From assembly GCF_039993895.1 (NCBI RefSeq), contig NZ_CP121194.1, positions 2,232,001-2,296,000 of the forward strand: 64,000 nt of DNA, in the 5' to 3' direction. Position 1 is the first letter of the stretch. Every line of letters starts with the position of its first letter. Source of the DNA: Edaphobacter paludis (lineage in GTDB: Bacteria > Acidobacteriota > Terriglobia > Terriglobales > Acidobacteriaceae). The notes beneath the pieces were generated by a model. The model was not told the DNA's origin. It saw only the letters and a program-made list of their open reading frames with translations, and did not search any database. Made by a program: the position numbers and the translations under genes. Below are positions 48,844 through 58,460 of this stretch, one piece after another.

Positions 48844-51362
48844 TGCTGCGACTCGCCAAGATCATCAAGCCGTGGACTGAGGCCAGTTCGCTGAACGCGA
48901 ACATCAACCTCTATGGATTCTGGGATGAGACGACTTTCCTGACCAAGAGCGGCGACCTCGGCATGATCCTCAAGGTCTGCGGAGTAGACTTCGAGAGCCT
49001 TGACCAGGCGGGACAGGAGTTCGCGGTCAAGCGGCTGGAAGCGGCCCTCAAATCTTTCGGGCCAGGATTTCATGTCTATCAGTATCTCTTCAAGACGAAT
49101 CGGCCAGAGATGCCATTCGCTCGCTATGGCGACCCGCTGATCGACGCGGCCATCGACCAGCGCCGTGAATTCTTCGAGTCGAAGCGCGACCATCTCTACG
49201 AGATAGAGATTTACTACGCGGTGGTGCTTGAGGGAGCAAGGTCCAAGACCGGCATCATGGCCGCGTTGGGACGACTCCCAAGCGATCCAGAGGGCGCGGT
49301 TCGAGAGCTCAAAGCGCAGTTCACCAGCAACGTCATGAAGGTGTTGCTCCGCTCTCAGATACAGCGCGATCATCTTCGGCTCAAGCAGCGTGTCGAGGCG
49401 TTTGAGCAGCAGCTCCGAGATCAGGTCGATATCGAGATACTTTCGTCCGACGACCAGTTCCACTTCTTTCGCCGTCTGCTCAACTTCGATGCGTGGCGTA
49501 TCGCCGGCAAGCCGCAGACCTCGCAGTATCTCGACTTCCAGGTGGTGAACTCGGACATCGAAGCGGAGCGCGACCACCTCCGTATCGGCGATCACTTCGT
49601 TCGCCTGCTGACGATGCGCGAGTCCATCACAGAGACGCGCCCGCTGGTGCTCGACAAGCTGCTCAAGATCGAGGCGAATTTCTACGCCGTTACCGAATGG
49701 ACTCAACTTGCTACCGACGCGGCCAAGAAGGAAGTTGTGAAACGGCGGCGTCACGCCAATATGTCAAAGGCCGGACTCATCTCTTCCATGAAGGATGAGA
49801 GCAAGGTCAATCAGCGTGACGTGCTGATCGACGAAGGCAAACAGGCGGACATCGAGGTCCTTGGCGACTGCCTGCGGGCACTCAGCGACGGACAGACCCT
49901 TGGCGATCTATCGCTGACCATCGTTCTGTATGGCAAGGACAAGGCCATCATCGACCGCGAGATTGCCGACTTCGCTACTGTCTTCACGAACGCAGACGGC
50001 TCGCTCTTCGCGGAGACCTACAACCAGCTCAATGCGCTCTTCGCCGTGGTCCCCGGCAACTACGCGCAGAACCTCCGCAAAATGTACATGCTGTTGAGTA
50101 ACTACGCCGATCTATCTTTCTTCTTCACCATCCTGCAAGGCGAGAAATACAACCCGCATCTGGGAACTGAGTACATGGCCGTGATGGAGACGGACAATGC
50201 CACGCCCTATTACCTCAACCTGCATAACGGCGAGGTGGCGCACACGCTCATTCTCGGAATGACCGGCTCAGGCAAAAGTTTCCTATGTAATTTCTTGCTC
50301 ACGAATGCCCAGAAGTACAAGCCACTCAGCTACATCTTCGACATCGGCGGTTCATTTCAGTCGCTCACCGAGATCTTCGGCGGGAGCTATTTGAACGTCG
50401 GCCAGGAGTCGCGTGACTTCCGTATTAATCCGTTCTCTCTTGAGCCCACCAAGGAAAACCTGCAATTTCTGTTTTCCTTCTTCCGTGTCTTGATCGAGGG
50501 CACCGGCCAGCGGTATCACCTCGACTTCAAGGAGGAGCGGAAGCTGTGGGCGGCCATCGAGAATATGTACGTCATCGAGCCAGCGCAGCGAACGCTCTCG
50601 ACTTTCGCCGAGATTATCGGCGAGTTGAAGGAGCGGCTGCATCGGTGGACGGCTGACGGGCAGTATGGCTTCCTCTTCGACAACAGCGAAGACACGCTCA
50701 CGTTCTCCAGCTTCCAGACCTTCAACTTCGGCGGTTGGGGCGATGCGCCGGACGTGCTGGAGCCATTGCTCTTCTATGTCCTGCATCGGGCCTCGCTTGA
50801 AATCGGCAATCCACAACGGCTCTCTACCTTCAAGCTCTTCCTGCTGGACGAGGCTTGGCTCTTCATCAAAAACGAGACGATACGGAACTATGTCGTTACC
50901 GCTCAGAAAACCTGGCGCAAGCACAACGCCGCGATGATCCTCGCCACGCAGTCCATCAAGGAGCTTGAGGAGTCGGGGATGTTGCAGATCGTCTCCGAGA
51001 GTTGCCCGACCAAAATCTTCCTTGCCAACCCGGAGATGAACCGGGAGGTATACCGCGAGGCATTTCACCTCAACGATACGGAACTCGAAATCATCTCCGA
51101 CCTTACACGCGGACAGATGCTCATCCGTAAAGCCCAGACCTCCAAGAAAGTCCGGCTCAACGTCGATTCGGTTTCGTACTGGATTGCGACGAACAACGCC
51201 AAAGACAACCAGCTTAAGCGCGATTACTTTGCCCGGTACGGCGTCGCCGAGGGCGTCCGCCGTCTGGCTGAAGATCACCCCTTTCCACCCAAGCAACACG
51301 CCACGGAGAAGAGACCCGCAGCGTCCACCGCAACCCCCAACCGCAAAGGAGCTGTCGCATGA
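48843..51362 (+). CDS. virB4: VirB4/TrbE-type secretion ATPase, element 2
   Basis: 839 residues from ATG 48843, which overlaps the virB3 stop by one base. Walker A MTGSGKS (about 473-480) followed by PLSYIFDIGGSFQSLTEIFGG; Walker B-type LFLLDEAWLF and the following MILATQSIKEL. N-terminal CagE/TrbE domain in 1-400. Drives pilus assembly and DNA export with VirB11 and the coupling protein. The C-terminal tail is basic and Pro/Thr-rich. Longer than the element 1 VirB4 by 50 residues. Confidence 0.95.
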   Translation: MLRLAKIIKPWTEASSLNANINLYGFWDETTFLTKSGDLGMILKVCGVDFESLDQAGQEFAVKRLEAALKSFGPGFHVYQYLFKTNRPEMPFARYGDPLIDAAIDQRREFFESKRDHLYEIEIYYAVVLEGARSKTGIMAALGRLPSDPEGAVRELKAQFTSNVMKVLLRSQIQRDHLRLKQRVEAFEQQLRDQVDIEILSSDDQFHFFRRLLNFDAWRIAGKPQTSQYLDFQVVNSDIEAERDHLRIGDHFVRLLTMRESITETRPLVLDKLLKIEANFYAVTEWTQLATDAAKKEVVKRRRHANMSKAGLISSMKDESKVNQRDVLIDEGKQADIEVLGDCLRALSDGQTLGDLSLTIVLYGKDKAIIDREIADFATVFTNADGSLFAETYNQLNALFAVVPGNYAQNLRKMYMLLSNYADLSFFFTILQGEKYNPHLGTEYMAVMETDNATPYYLNLHNGEVAHTLILGMTGSGKSFLCNFLLTNAQKYKPLSYIFDIGGSFQSLTEIFGGSYLNVGQESRDFRINPFSLEPTKENLQFLFSFFRVLIEGTGQRYHLDFKEERKLWAAIENMYVIEPAQRTLSTFAEIIGELKERLHRWTADGQYGFLFDNSEDTLTFSSFQTFNFGGWGDAPDVLEPLLFYVLHRASLEIGNPQRLSTFKLFLLDEAWLFIKNETIRNYVVTAQKTWRKHNAAMILATQSIKELEESGMLQIVSESCPTKIFLANPEMNREVYREAFHLNDTELEIISDLTRGQMLIRKAQTSKKVRLNVDSVSYWIATNNAKDNQLKRDYFARYGVAEGVRRLAEDHPFPPKQHATEKRPAASTATPNRKGAVA

Positions 51363-52135
51363 AGATCACCCTTCTCGCCCTCGCCCTAGCATCGGCCCTG
51401 TCTTCGACTACGGCCTTTGCCCAGGCCGCACCCGCTGCACCCGCCGAACAAGCCCGGACGGTGCAGTACCACTCGCAGGACATTGTGCCCATCCGCGCCA
51501 AGGTCAAGTACACGACCTTGATCGTGGTGCCTACTACCGAAAAGATCATGGAGGCCGCGACCGGCGACAAGGACTTCTGGATCGTCGATGTGGTGGGGAG
51601 TTTCTGCTTCGTTCACCCGGCCAAGCCGGGTATCAGCACCAACCTCAACTTGATTACCGACAAGGGCAACATCTACAGCTTCACCTTGCAGGACATCTCC
51701 GCCCAGGGCGGCGATCCCGACCTGAAGGTTATCGTCCAGCCCGCAGATCAGTCTTCCATCACAGCCTCGGCAGGACCGGCGCAGTACGTCCCAGCCGCAC
51801 AGCTAGACCAGGCCAAACAGCAGCTCGCTACTTTACAGAGCCATGTCACCCAGGCGGTAGACGAGTACAAGAGTGCGTATCCGCTGCAGCTCAAGTTCGA
51901 CTACACGTTCAAGAACGAAGACCCGTTCGCTGTCCAGTCGATCTACCACGACGACAAGTTCACCTACATCAAGACGACAGCCAGCGAGAAGTTCAGCGTG
52001 TACGAGATGAAGGACGGCAAGCCCGACCTCATCAACTATGACCTGCGCGACGGCACCTACATCATCCCAAAGATCGTGGACAAGGGATACATCGAGATCG
52101 GCAAGAAGCACATGGACTTCTCACGAAAGGGGTAA
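51359..52135 (+). CDS. virB9: VirB9/TrbG-type core-complex protein, element 2
   Basis: 258 residues, ATGA overlap with virB4. Signal peptide ending AFAQA near 23, a VirB9 N-domain (YTTLIVVPTTEKIMEAATGDKDFW), coiled linker at about 142-165, and the C-terminal beta domain with SIYHDDKFTYIKT and IEIGKKHMDFSRK, matching element 1. It is the outer-membrane ring partner of VirB10 and lipoprotein VirB7. Confidence 0.9.
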   Translation: MKITLLALALASALSSTTAFAQAAPAAPAEQARTVQYHSQDIVPIRAKVKYTTLIVVPTTEKIMEAATGDKDFWIVDVVGSFCFVHPAKPGISTNLNLITDKGNIYSFTLQDISAQGGDPDLKVIVQPADQSSITASAGPAQYVPAAQLDQAKQQLATLQSHVTQAVDEYKSAYPLQLKFDYTFKNEDPFAVQSIYHDDKFTYIKTTASEKFSVYEMKDGKPDLINYDLRDGTYIIPKIVDKGYIEIGKKHMDFSRKG

Positions 52136-52139
52136 TGTC

Positions 52140-53423
52140 ATGACGGATCAGACACCGCAGCTCTCGCAGAATGCCTCCGAGCCGAAGGGCGTGATACGCA
52201 AGAACATCAAGATGTTCGTCTATCTGGGTGCCATTCTTCTGCTCATCACGGCGAGCCTCTTCAGCTCCAAGAAGAAGACGCCGAACGGCACCCCAGCCAA
52301 GGGAACGCCTCCGCAGCCGTTCGTGCAGGACAACACCGCCAACAACATCGCCGACCTCCAGAACCAGCTTGCTGCTGAAAAGCAGAAGCAGCAGCAGGAC
52401 GCACAGCTTGCGGCGGCGATGGCGGCGTCGCAGACACCAGCACAACAACAGGCAGCGGCGATGTATGGCCCAAACGGCCAACCCAACATGCCGCCCGCGC
52501 AGGGTCAGCCGCAGAACAACGGCCAACCTCAGCTCACGCCCGAGCAGCAGCAACAACAGCAGCTCGCTAACAAGGAGCGAGAGTTGACCTTCGATTCTCG
52601 CTTCGCGTCGAATCTTGCCTACAGCCACAGCAAGGAGGAGGAGCAGCGTCAGAGCCAGCCGCAGAATTCGCCCCAGATGATGCCTGTCTCCGCTGCAAAT
52701 CCTTATGCCGCAGCGCTAGCGGGCGGCGAAGGTTCCAGCTTCGTTCCAGGCCGTGCGGCTGGAGAGCAACCCGCTCCAGAGGCCACCAAGAAAGCTCCTG
52801 AAGTGAACCTGAATTCAGCGGTTGGGCAGCCTTACGTCATTTTCGAGGGCGCGGTGCTCGACACGGTGCTGATGAACCGGCTTGACGGAGATGCCGTCGG
52901 CCCGGTCAAGGTGCTCGTCTCCAACCCTTTCTACTCGCACGACCACCAACACGTCCTCATCCCTGACGGGACGGTCGTGTTGGGCGAGGCCAAGAAGATC
53001 GGCACGGCAGGCTTCGGCCAGCAACGTCGGATGGCCGTCGTGTTTCACCGCCTCATCATGCCGGACGGCTACTCCGTGGACCTCGACCAGTTTCACGGTC
53101 TCGATCAGATCGGCGAGGAGGGACTGAAGGACAAGGTGAACAATCACTACCTGCAAATCTTCGGCACATCCATCGCGCTTGGCGTGATTGCCGGCGCGGG
53201 GGAGATTGAATCGGGCGGTGGCACGATCACCACGTCTGGCAGCCAGGCATTCACTAATGGCGCGGCGGCCAGCGTCTCGCAATCCTCCACCACCATCCTT
53301 GACCGGTTCATGCAGATACCGCCGACCATCACCATCCGCGAGGGGCATCGGGTAAAGATCTACTTCACCCAGGACATGCTCCTCCCGGCCTACACCAACC
53401 ACAACATACCTCAGACGTTCTAG
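52140..53423 (+). CDS. virB10: VirB10/TrbI-type core-complex protein, element 2
   Basis: 427 residues from ATG 52140, 4 bp after virB9. Membrane helix at 23-42 (IKMFVYLGAILLLITASLFS), a strongly Gln-rich periplasmic linker (about 75-175, long runs of Q), and the C-terminal VirB10 barrel from about 222 with YVIFEGAVLDTVLMNRLDGD and SHDHQHVLIPDGTVVLG. The Gln repeats are a low-complexity feature not seen to that extent in element 1. Otherwise ordinary. Confidence 0.93.
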   Translation: MTDQTPQLSQNASEPKGVIRKNIKMFVYLGAILLLITASLFSSKKKTPNGTPAKGTPPQPFVQDNTANNIADLQNQLAAEKQKQQQDAQLAAAMAASQTPAQQQAAAMYGPNGQPNMPPAQGQPQNNGQPQLTPEQQQQQQLANKERELTFDSRFASNLAYSHSKEEEQRQSQPQNSPQMMPVSAANPYAAALAGGEGSSFVPGRAAGEQPAPEATKKAPEVNLNSAVGQPYVIFEGAVLDTVLMNRLDGDAVGPVKVLVSNPFYSHDHQHVLIPDGTVVLGEAKKIGTAGFGQQRRMAVVFHRLIMPDGYSVDLDQFHGLDQIGEEGLKDKVNNHYLQIFGTSIALGVIAGAGEIESGGGTITTSGSQAFTNGAAASVSQSSTTILDRFMQIPPTITIREGHRVKIYFTQDMLLPAYTNHNIPQTF

Positions 53424-53431
53424 GAGAATCC

Positions 53432-53722
53432 ATGCGAACAGTTCGCTATGCCTCATTCGCGCTCGCTCTGCTCACGCTCGCAGGCTGCGCCGACAAGAAG
53501 TGTCTTCCCGGCGACTCCGCGACAACCTGCAAGGCTCTGACCGAGTGCTTTGACCGTAGGAATACAGCCAAGGCTTGCCGCCAGATCGAAAAGGACCAGG
53601 CGGAGTACGAGAAGAACTTCCAGAAGAACATTGCCCCCGCATACACCGGGGCCGGTTCGGCCCTGAGCTACGACCCCAACAAGGCGACTCAGAAGCCACC
53701 GGCCAAACCACAACCGAAATAG
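53432..53722 (+). CDS. virB7: VirB7-like lipoprotein sharing a C-terminal motif with VirB5, element 2
   Basis: 96 residues. Lipobox LTLAGC with Cys19 as the lipidation site, then four more cysteines (KKCLPGD, TTCKALTECFD, KACRQ). Position between virB10 and virB5 fits VirB7. Its segment NFQKNIAPAYTGAGSALSY matches the end of the following VirB5 protein, NFQTSVAPAYSGASSAMRY, which ends there. A Pro/Lys tail follows in the lipoprotein. GGAGA precedes the ATG. Confidence 0.8.
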   Translation: MRTVRYASFALALLTLAGCADKKCLPGDSATTCKALTECFDRRNTAKACRQIEKDQAEYEKNFQKNIAPAYTGAGSALSYDPNKATQKPPAKPQPK

Positions 53723-53751
53723 TGACCAACCCAGAGATAAGGAGACCGGCC

Positions 53752-54555
53752 ATGAAACGACTTGTCTTGCTTGCAGCACTCGCAATAACGTCCCTCGCAC
53801 CGACCGCGCACGCGCAGTTCGGCTCGGGGATCGTCTTCGACCCGACTCAATCGGGCCATGCCGTTCAGCAGCTCGTGCAGGAAACAGGTATCAGTGCGAA
53901 TACCTTGCAGGAAATGCAGACCGCCATTAAGGCCTACAACTTCACCCGCCAGATGATGACGGCTCCGCAGATGCTCTACCAGCCGTTCATCTCGCCGTAC
54001 ACATGGGAAGCGGCGATCAATACCTCCGCCAACACCTACAACAACACCTCGTCTTGGACGAACGCCGCGAACACCGGCAGCGGCGCGTCATTGGCGACGC
54101 AAGCCTATGTCCCCCGTACCGGATCGCAACTACCCGGATACGGGAGTCTGACGGCGCAATCGCAGCAGCAGATCGCCGCCCAGGGCGCGACAAGCGATCT
54201 GAACGACTCTGTGAACGCAACTACCCTGCAAACTCTCGGCACCATCCGGTCAAATGCACAACAGCGGGCGACCGATATCGCCAATCTGGAGGCCGCAAGT
54301 CACTCCATCGACCCAACCCAGCAAACCGAGTTGGCGACTCTCCAGCGGATCAATCAGGCACTCCTGCTCATGCTTCGCACTCAGCAGGAGACGAACTCCA
54401 TCGGCACCACGCAATCACTGCAACAGATGATGGCGGCCAAGCAGCAGCAGGACAGCCTCAAAGCCAGCTTCCAGAACGCCACCAGCTACCAGAACAACTT
54501 CCAGACATCCGTCGCACCGGCTTACTCCGGTGCATCGTCCGCAATGCGTTACTAA
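53752..54555 (+). CDS. virB5: VirB5/TrbJ-like pilus-associated protein, element 2
   Basis: 267 residues from ATG 53752 (AAGGAGA upstream). Signal peptide ends PTAHA near 21; mature start QFGSGIVFDPTQSGHAV is TrbJ-like. Two long helical regions (about 35-60 and 135-245). It ends NFQTSVAPAYSGASSAMRY, shared with the lipoprotein upstream. Periplasmic or at the pilus tip. Compared with element 1 the N-terminal FDPT motif is kept while the C-terminal peptide is entirely different. Confidence 0.8.
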   Translation: MKRLVLLAALAITSLAPTAHAQFGSGIVFDPTQSGHAVQQLVQETGISANTLQEMQTAIKAYNFTRQMMTAPQMLYQPFISPYTWEAAINTSANTYNNTSSWTNAANTGSGASLATQAYVPRTGSQLPGYGSLTAQSQQQIAAQGATSDLNDSVNATTLQTLGTIRSNAQQRATDIANLEAASHSIDPTQQTELATLQRINQALLLMLRTQQETNSIGTTQSLQQMMAAKQQQDSLKASFQNATSYQNNFQTSVAPAYSGASSAMRY

Positions 54556-54585
54556 CCGCCTCATCCACTACGCGGGGGTTGCAGT

Positions 54586-55437
54586 ATGGGACTACTGAAC
54601 TTCATCACTCAAGGGTGCGACTCTCTCTCGGCGACAGCCGCACCCTCCGTTACCGCAATGGGCCTGCGTATGTGCATCGCCCTCGCCACGATCATGCTCG
54701 TCTGGTTCGGAGTGCAGGAGGCGCTTGCATCCTCGCAGGGCGGACCGGGATTCAGCATGTCGCGCTTCCTCAGCTTCTTCATGCTCATCACCTTCGCCTA
54801 TGTCATGGTGAAGTATTACGACTCGTCCATTCCAGGACTGGGATCTTCGATCAAAGGCTACATCAACGGCGGCGCTCAGAACCTCGTTCAACTCATTGGG
54901 ACGGATAGCACAGACCAGATGATGAACACTCTGTCGCAAGCACAACAGAACGCTGGCCCCGGCATGGTGGCGAGCTTCGAGCAACCGTATCTTGTGCTGA
55001 TCTTCGCCATCACGCAGGTATTGCTTGGACTGCTGTCGGCACTCATTGCCGCCATCGTCGGATACGGTGCCATCGCCAGCACGGTTGTCGGACTCCTTGG
55101 CCCGGTGTTCATCCCATTTCTCGTCTTCGACAAACTGGACTTCCTCTTCTGGGGCTGGCTCAAGGCTTTCATCAGTTTCAGTTTCTATAAGGTTGTCGCC
55201 GCCGCTTGCCTCAGCGTCCTCAGCCATATCCTGACGGCGTATTACACCAACTTCATCAATGCGACCGACCCGGCGACGATGGTCAAGAACTTCCCACTGC
55301 TCCTGTTGCTCATCCTCGTTAACGTCTTCGTTCTGCTTAAGATTCCGGCTCTCACCGCTTCCATCTTCTCCGGTTCGAGCAGCGGGCATGACGGTGGCAT
55401 GGGCATGATTACCACCGCGATTATGGCACTTGGATAA
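54586..55437 (+). CDS. virB6: VirB6/TrbL-type polytopic channel protein, element 2
   Basis: 283 residues with about six hydrophobic helices (for example 25-47, 62-80, 135-180, 193-215, 235-258) and the conserved turn GLLGPVFIPFLVF. Ser/Gly-rich end (SGSSSGHDGGMGM). It forms part of the inner-membrane channel. No small membrane gene follows it, unlike in element 1; virB8 starts 11 bp downstream. Confidence 0.87.
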   Translation: MGLLNFITQGCDSLSATAAPSVTAMGLRMCIALATIMLVWFGVQEALASSQGGPGFSMSRFLSFFMLITFAYVMVKYYDSSIPGLGSSIKGYINGGAQNLVQLIGTDSTDQMMNTLSQAQQNAGPGMVASFEQPYLVLIFAITQVLLGLLSALIAAIVGYGAIASTVVGLLGPVFIPFLVFDKLDFLFWGWLKAFISFSFYKVVAAACLSVLSHILTAYYTNFINATDPATMVKNFPLLLLLILVNVFVLLKIPALTASIFSGSSSGHDGGMGMITTAIMALG

Positions 55438-55448
55438 GGAGACTCGTC

Positions 55449-56138
55449 ATGCAGGAATCTATGAAGTCTGAAGTCACTCCCGACATCAGCCGTGCGGCGG
55501 AGCGGTACTTGGAACAATATGGCGATCCACTGGTCACGAACACCTACCTCAAGATCGCCATGCTCTGCCTTGCTGGACTCTGCGTGATGCTTGGCTTGCT
55601 CGTATTCAAGAGCCAGAAGGCACTTGCCTCTGCGAAGCCGTTCATCATCCGCATCAGCGATGTTGGGCACGCCGAAGCGATCGACTATCGCAACTTCGAC
55701 TATCGGCCCCAGGAGGCGGAGAACAAGTATTACCTCACCCGCTGGGCGAACCTGTACTTTGGTCGCAATCGCTACACCATCGAGCGCGACCAGACACAGG
55801 CGCTTTACTTCCTCAATGCCGACGTACAGCGGGCCGTCATTGAGCAGGAGCAGAAGAACAACACCATCGCCAACTACGTCAAAGAGTCCACTCTGCCGTA
55901 TGTGGACATCGAGGTGAAGAACGTCATCCTCGATGACTTGCGCCAGTCGCCCTACTCGGCACGGATCGAGTTCGACAAGGTGTTCACCAACTCCGGCGAC
56001 CAAAGCGTCTTGAAGCGGGAGAAGTGGACAGCCACCGTCACCTACGTCTTCAACCCGCAGGTATCGAACGAGAAGACCACGGTTGATCCTCTCGGCTTGA
56101 CTATCATCCGTTTCCGCGTTGACCAGGCGTTCAGCTAG
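55449..56138 (+). CDS. virB8: VirB8/TrbF-type channel protein, element 2
   Basis: 229 residues. One membrane helix (about 36-56, IAMLCLAGLCVMLGLLVF) and a periplasmic NTF2-like domain with GHAEAIDYRNFDYRPQEAE, PYVDIEVKNVILDD and the ending DPLGLTIIRFRVDQAF. GGAGA lies before the ATG. Last gene of the first block of the element 2 transfer operon; the shared ssb leader follows. Confidence 0.88.
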   Translation: MQESMKSEVTPDISRAAERYLEQYGDPLVTNTYLKIAMLCLAGLCVMLGLLVFKSQKALASAKPFIIRISDVGHAEAIDYRNFDYRPQEAENKYYLTRWANLYFGRNRYTIERDQTQALYFLNADVQRAVIEQEQKNNTIANYVKESTLPYVDIEVKNVILDDLRQSPYSARIEFDKVFTNSGDQSVLKREKWTATVTYVFNPQVSNEKTTVDPLGLTIIRFRVDQAFS

Positions 56139-56595
56139 AGAACAGACTCACCCATCCCCACGAGGCTTTTCGATGTCCAGACTTGCTGCCAATCCGGCTG
56201 CTTCACCCCACTTGTGCCTGTGCAGGGTGTTCGCGGCGAACCGAGGCCAGAAGCCATGCAACGTCGTTGGCGAATGGTCATCCCTCATGGGAGTTCCCGG
56301 TCGCTCGAATGACGCTGCAGTTGGGGCAAACTTCCGCAGCCAAAGAGCAGATGAGAACTCAGTTCCGGCATGTGTCTGCCGTTTTGTATCCCGCCTTTTG
56401 CACGGTCACTGCTTCGGGGCCTATCCGGCGCCCTGCGGCAGCTCGCTCTTCTGCTTCGGCTACGCCGCCCTACGGGTTACGGTTTCCGTTCCGGACCCTC
56501 CGTAAATGCAGAGCTTCGGCACTTGGGAGCCGGGCCCACTTCGCTTAATAGTGACCCGAGCAAGTTCGGGAAATTCAACAAACGGAGACACGACC
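56139..56595 (+). promoter_or_regulatory. Conserved ssb leader, element 2, with preceding noncoding DNA
   Basis: From about 56386 to the ssb ATG at 56596 this is near-identical to the reverse complement of 31230-31450. Shared points include GCACGGTCACTGCTTCGGGG, GGGTTACGGTTTCC, GGACCCTCCG and the hairpin CCCGA...TCGGG (56555-56570). The frames crossing it differ between elements, so it is not coding. From 56139 to 56385 I see no gene; small frames there lack support. Confidence 0.6.
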
Positions 56596-56988
56596 ATGTA
56601 CCAGAACAAAGTAACCCTCATCGGCTTTCTCGGCAACGACGCAGAAGTTCGCACCAACAACGACCGCAGCTTCACAACCCTCTCGCTGGCAACCAAGTCC
56701 TCCTACAAGAAGGATGGCAAGTACATCTCGCACACCGAATGGCACCGTTGCATCGTCTTCGGCAAGCTCTCGGAGTTCGCCGGCACCCTCACCAAGGGCG
56801 CACATATCCAGGTGGAAGGCGAGTTGCGGAGCCGGGAGTACGACAGCAAGAAGACGGACACCAAGCAGCGCATCTGGGAGATCAAGGTGAAGTCCATCCT
56901 CAAGCTCGACCGCGCCGAACAGGACGCCGCAGAAGAAGCGGAATACGAAGAGCACGAGGAGATCGCAACCGAGGACGCGGTCGCATAG
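56596..56988 (+). CDS. ssb: Single-stranded DNA-binding protein, element 2
   Basis: 130 residues from ATG 56596 (ACGGAGA upstream). OB-fold with MYQNKVTLIGFLGNDAEVR and EWHRCIVFGKLSEFA; acidic tail EEAEYEEHEEIATEDAVA, again without the chromosomal DDDIPF end. Very similar to the element 1 SSB in the core. It is placed between virB8 and virB11, while element 1 has it after virB11, showing rearrangement of an ssb-leader cassette. Confidence 0.94.
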   Translation: MYQNKVTLIGFLGNDAEVRTNNDRSFTTLSLATKSSYKKDGKYISHTEWHRCIVFGKLSEFAGTLTKGAHIQVEGELRSREYDSKKTDTKQRIWEIKVKSILKLDRAEQDAAEEAEYEEHEEIATEDAVA

Positions 56989-57010
56989 GCCGCTTTCTCC
57001 TACCCAAGCG

Positions 57011-57035
57011 GGCAGCCCGGCATCTCTGGGCTGCC
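57011..57035 (+). terminator. Hairpin downstream of ssb, element 2
   Basis: Stem GGCAGCCC/GGGCTGCC (57011-57018 and 57028-57035), 8 bp with a 9-base loop, 22 bp after the ssb stop and 19 bp before virB11. Corresponds to the element 1 hairpin at 30777-30796, both built around AGCCCGG, with paired changes in the stem. Probably a partial terminator or RNA-stability element. Confidence 0.55.
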
Positions 57036-57053
57036 TACTTCTCTGAGGACGCT

Positions 57054-58094
57054 ATGAGCTTCGAGTTGATACTTCCGTTCCTTCGCCCCATCGAGTCGCT
57101 GCTCTTGGACGACACCGTGAGCGAGATCATGGGCAACCCCGACGGCGTGTGGTGGTACGAGCGCCGTGGCAAGCTCTACCCCGCACCCGAAGTCAAATTC
57201 GAGACGCGGCAGCTCTTGACAGGGCTTGATGTCATCGCCAACAAACTCGGTCGCAAGCTGGGAGCGGACAAGCCGCTTCTCAATGCTCAACTCCCGGACG
57301 GGAGCCGTCTTGCCGCCGTCATTCCTCCAGTCGTCCGTCCTCATCCCTCTGTCACGATTCGGAAGTTCGCCAGAACCCGCTACACGCTTCCGCTGCTCAT
57401 CCAGGAAGGTGCATTGGATGAGTCGCTTGGTGAGTTTCTGAGTGGCCTGATTGCTTCCGGCAAGACCGTTCTCATCAGCGGCGGAACTGGTAGTGGGAAG
57501 ACCACTTTGCTGAACGCACTCACCGATTTCATCCCGGAGTCGGAGCGAATCGTCGTCATCGAAGACACTTCCGAGCTTCGCATCGCCAAGCCGAACCTGC
57601 TACCCGCAGAATGCCAGACGGACGGACACACCGGCCAGGTGAGTTTCAACGACCTCTTGAAGGCCGCACTCCGCTGGCGTCCCGACCGGATCATCCTCGG
57701 AGAGGTTCGGGGAGATGAAGCCCGGACTCTACTCGATTCGTTCAACACCGGCCACGCCGGTTCGATGGCGACCATTCACGCCAGCTCCGCAGTGAAGGCA
57801 CTGCGTCGCTTTGGCGAGCTTGCGATGCGGTCGCATCAGCAAGCCAACCGCGACGACATCGCCGCAGAGATCGCGGACTCTGTGCAGTACGTCGTGCAGG
57901 TACAGCGGTACGCCAATGGCCGCAAGATCAGCGAAGTTGTCGAAGTTCTTGGCTATGACCGCACCGCCAAAGTCTTCGAGTTCGACACCAAGTTCAATCG
58001 CGCTGACCTCGCCGACTCTGCCCAGCTTGCACTCCCTGCGGAGTGGGCGCAGTTCGACAGGCCCACAGGTTCCATTGCACTCATACATCACTAA
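57054..58094 (+). CDS. virB11: VirB11-type secretion ATPase, element 2
   Basis: 346 residues from ATG 57054 (GAGGA five bases upstream). Walker A GGTGSGKT (143-150), EDTSELRI Asp box, Walker B DRIILGEVRGDE, and GHAGSMATIHASSA His box, all in canonical form. Starts MSFELILPFL, close to element 1 MSYHLILPFF. It runs into the conserved small protein 12 bp later. Confidence 0.94.
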   Translation: MSFELILPFLRPIESLLLDDTVSEIMGNPDGVWWYERRGKLYPAPEVKFETRQLLTGLDVIANKLGRKLGADKPLLNAQLPDGSRLAAVIPPVVRPHPSVTIRKFARTRYTLPLLIQEGALDESLGEFLSGLIASGKTVLISGGTGSGKTTLLNALTDFIPESERIVVIEDTSELRIAKPNLLPAECQTDGHTGQVSFNDLLKAALRWRPDRIILGEVRGDEARTLLDSFNTGHAGSMATIHASSAVKALRRFGELAMRSHQQANRDDIAAEIADSVQYVVQVQRYANGRKISEVVEVLGYDRTAKVFEFDTKFNRADLADSAQLALPAEWAQFDRPTGSIALIHH

Positions 58095-58106
58095 AGGAGA
58101 AACAGC

Positions 58107-58427
58107 ATGGCACTACTTGAAGTCCAAACCGTAAACAAAGTCACCGCCACCATCGCTCTTGACGAGTCGATTGCTCAACGGACCGACCAGTACGCACTCT
58201 TCATCAATGCACCTTCGGACGAGGTCGTCTCGAAGGCCCTGGAGTACGTGTTCTCCAAAGACAAGGACTTCCTTACTTTCGCTCAGACGGCGGATGGGAA
58301 GAAGCCCGAACATCCGCTCCGTATTCGCAGGCCGATGGAAGCTGCGGAGAGAGCCAAGCGCGGACGGCGCTCGCCTCCCCCGGCAACTACTCCCTCAACT
58401 CCAGTGGCAACTCAGGGGACGAAGTAG
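58107..58427 (+). CDS. Conserved small protein beside oriT, element 2
   Basis: 106 residues, AAAGGAGA before ATG 58107. Homologous to 29462-29776: starts MALLEV, shares TDQYALFI and ALEYVFSKDKDF, then LRIRRP and a Pro/Thr-rich tail. It lies directly between virB11 and oriT. Conservation next to oriT in both elements, despite a different upstream gene, links it to the relaxosome or to early DNA processing. No known family recognised. Confidence 0.75.
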   Translation: MALLEVQTVNKVTATIALDESIAQRTDQYALFINAPSDEVVSKALEYVFSKDKDFLTFAQTADGKKPEHPLRIRRPMEAAERAKRGRRSPPPATTPSTPVATQGTK

Positions 58428-58460
58428 TGGCTTCCCTGAGCAGTCTCGGCGGGGTGGAAA

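Noticed and set aside
48798-51299. Two 315-318 codon minus-strand frames opposite virB4
   Set aside because: Mirror frames of a GC-rich gene; virB4 on the plus strand has all motifs.
56119-56548. Overlapping 120-128 codon plus-strand frames upstream of ssb
   Set aside because: The corresponding DNA in element 1 does not keep these frames although the nucleotide sequence is conserved, so the region is noncoding.
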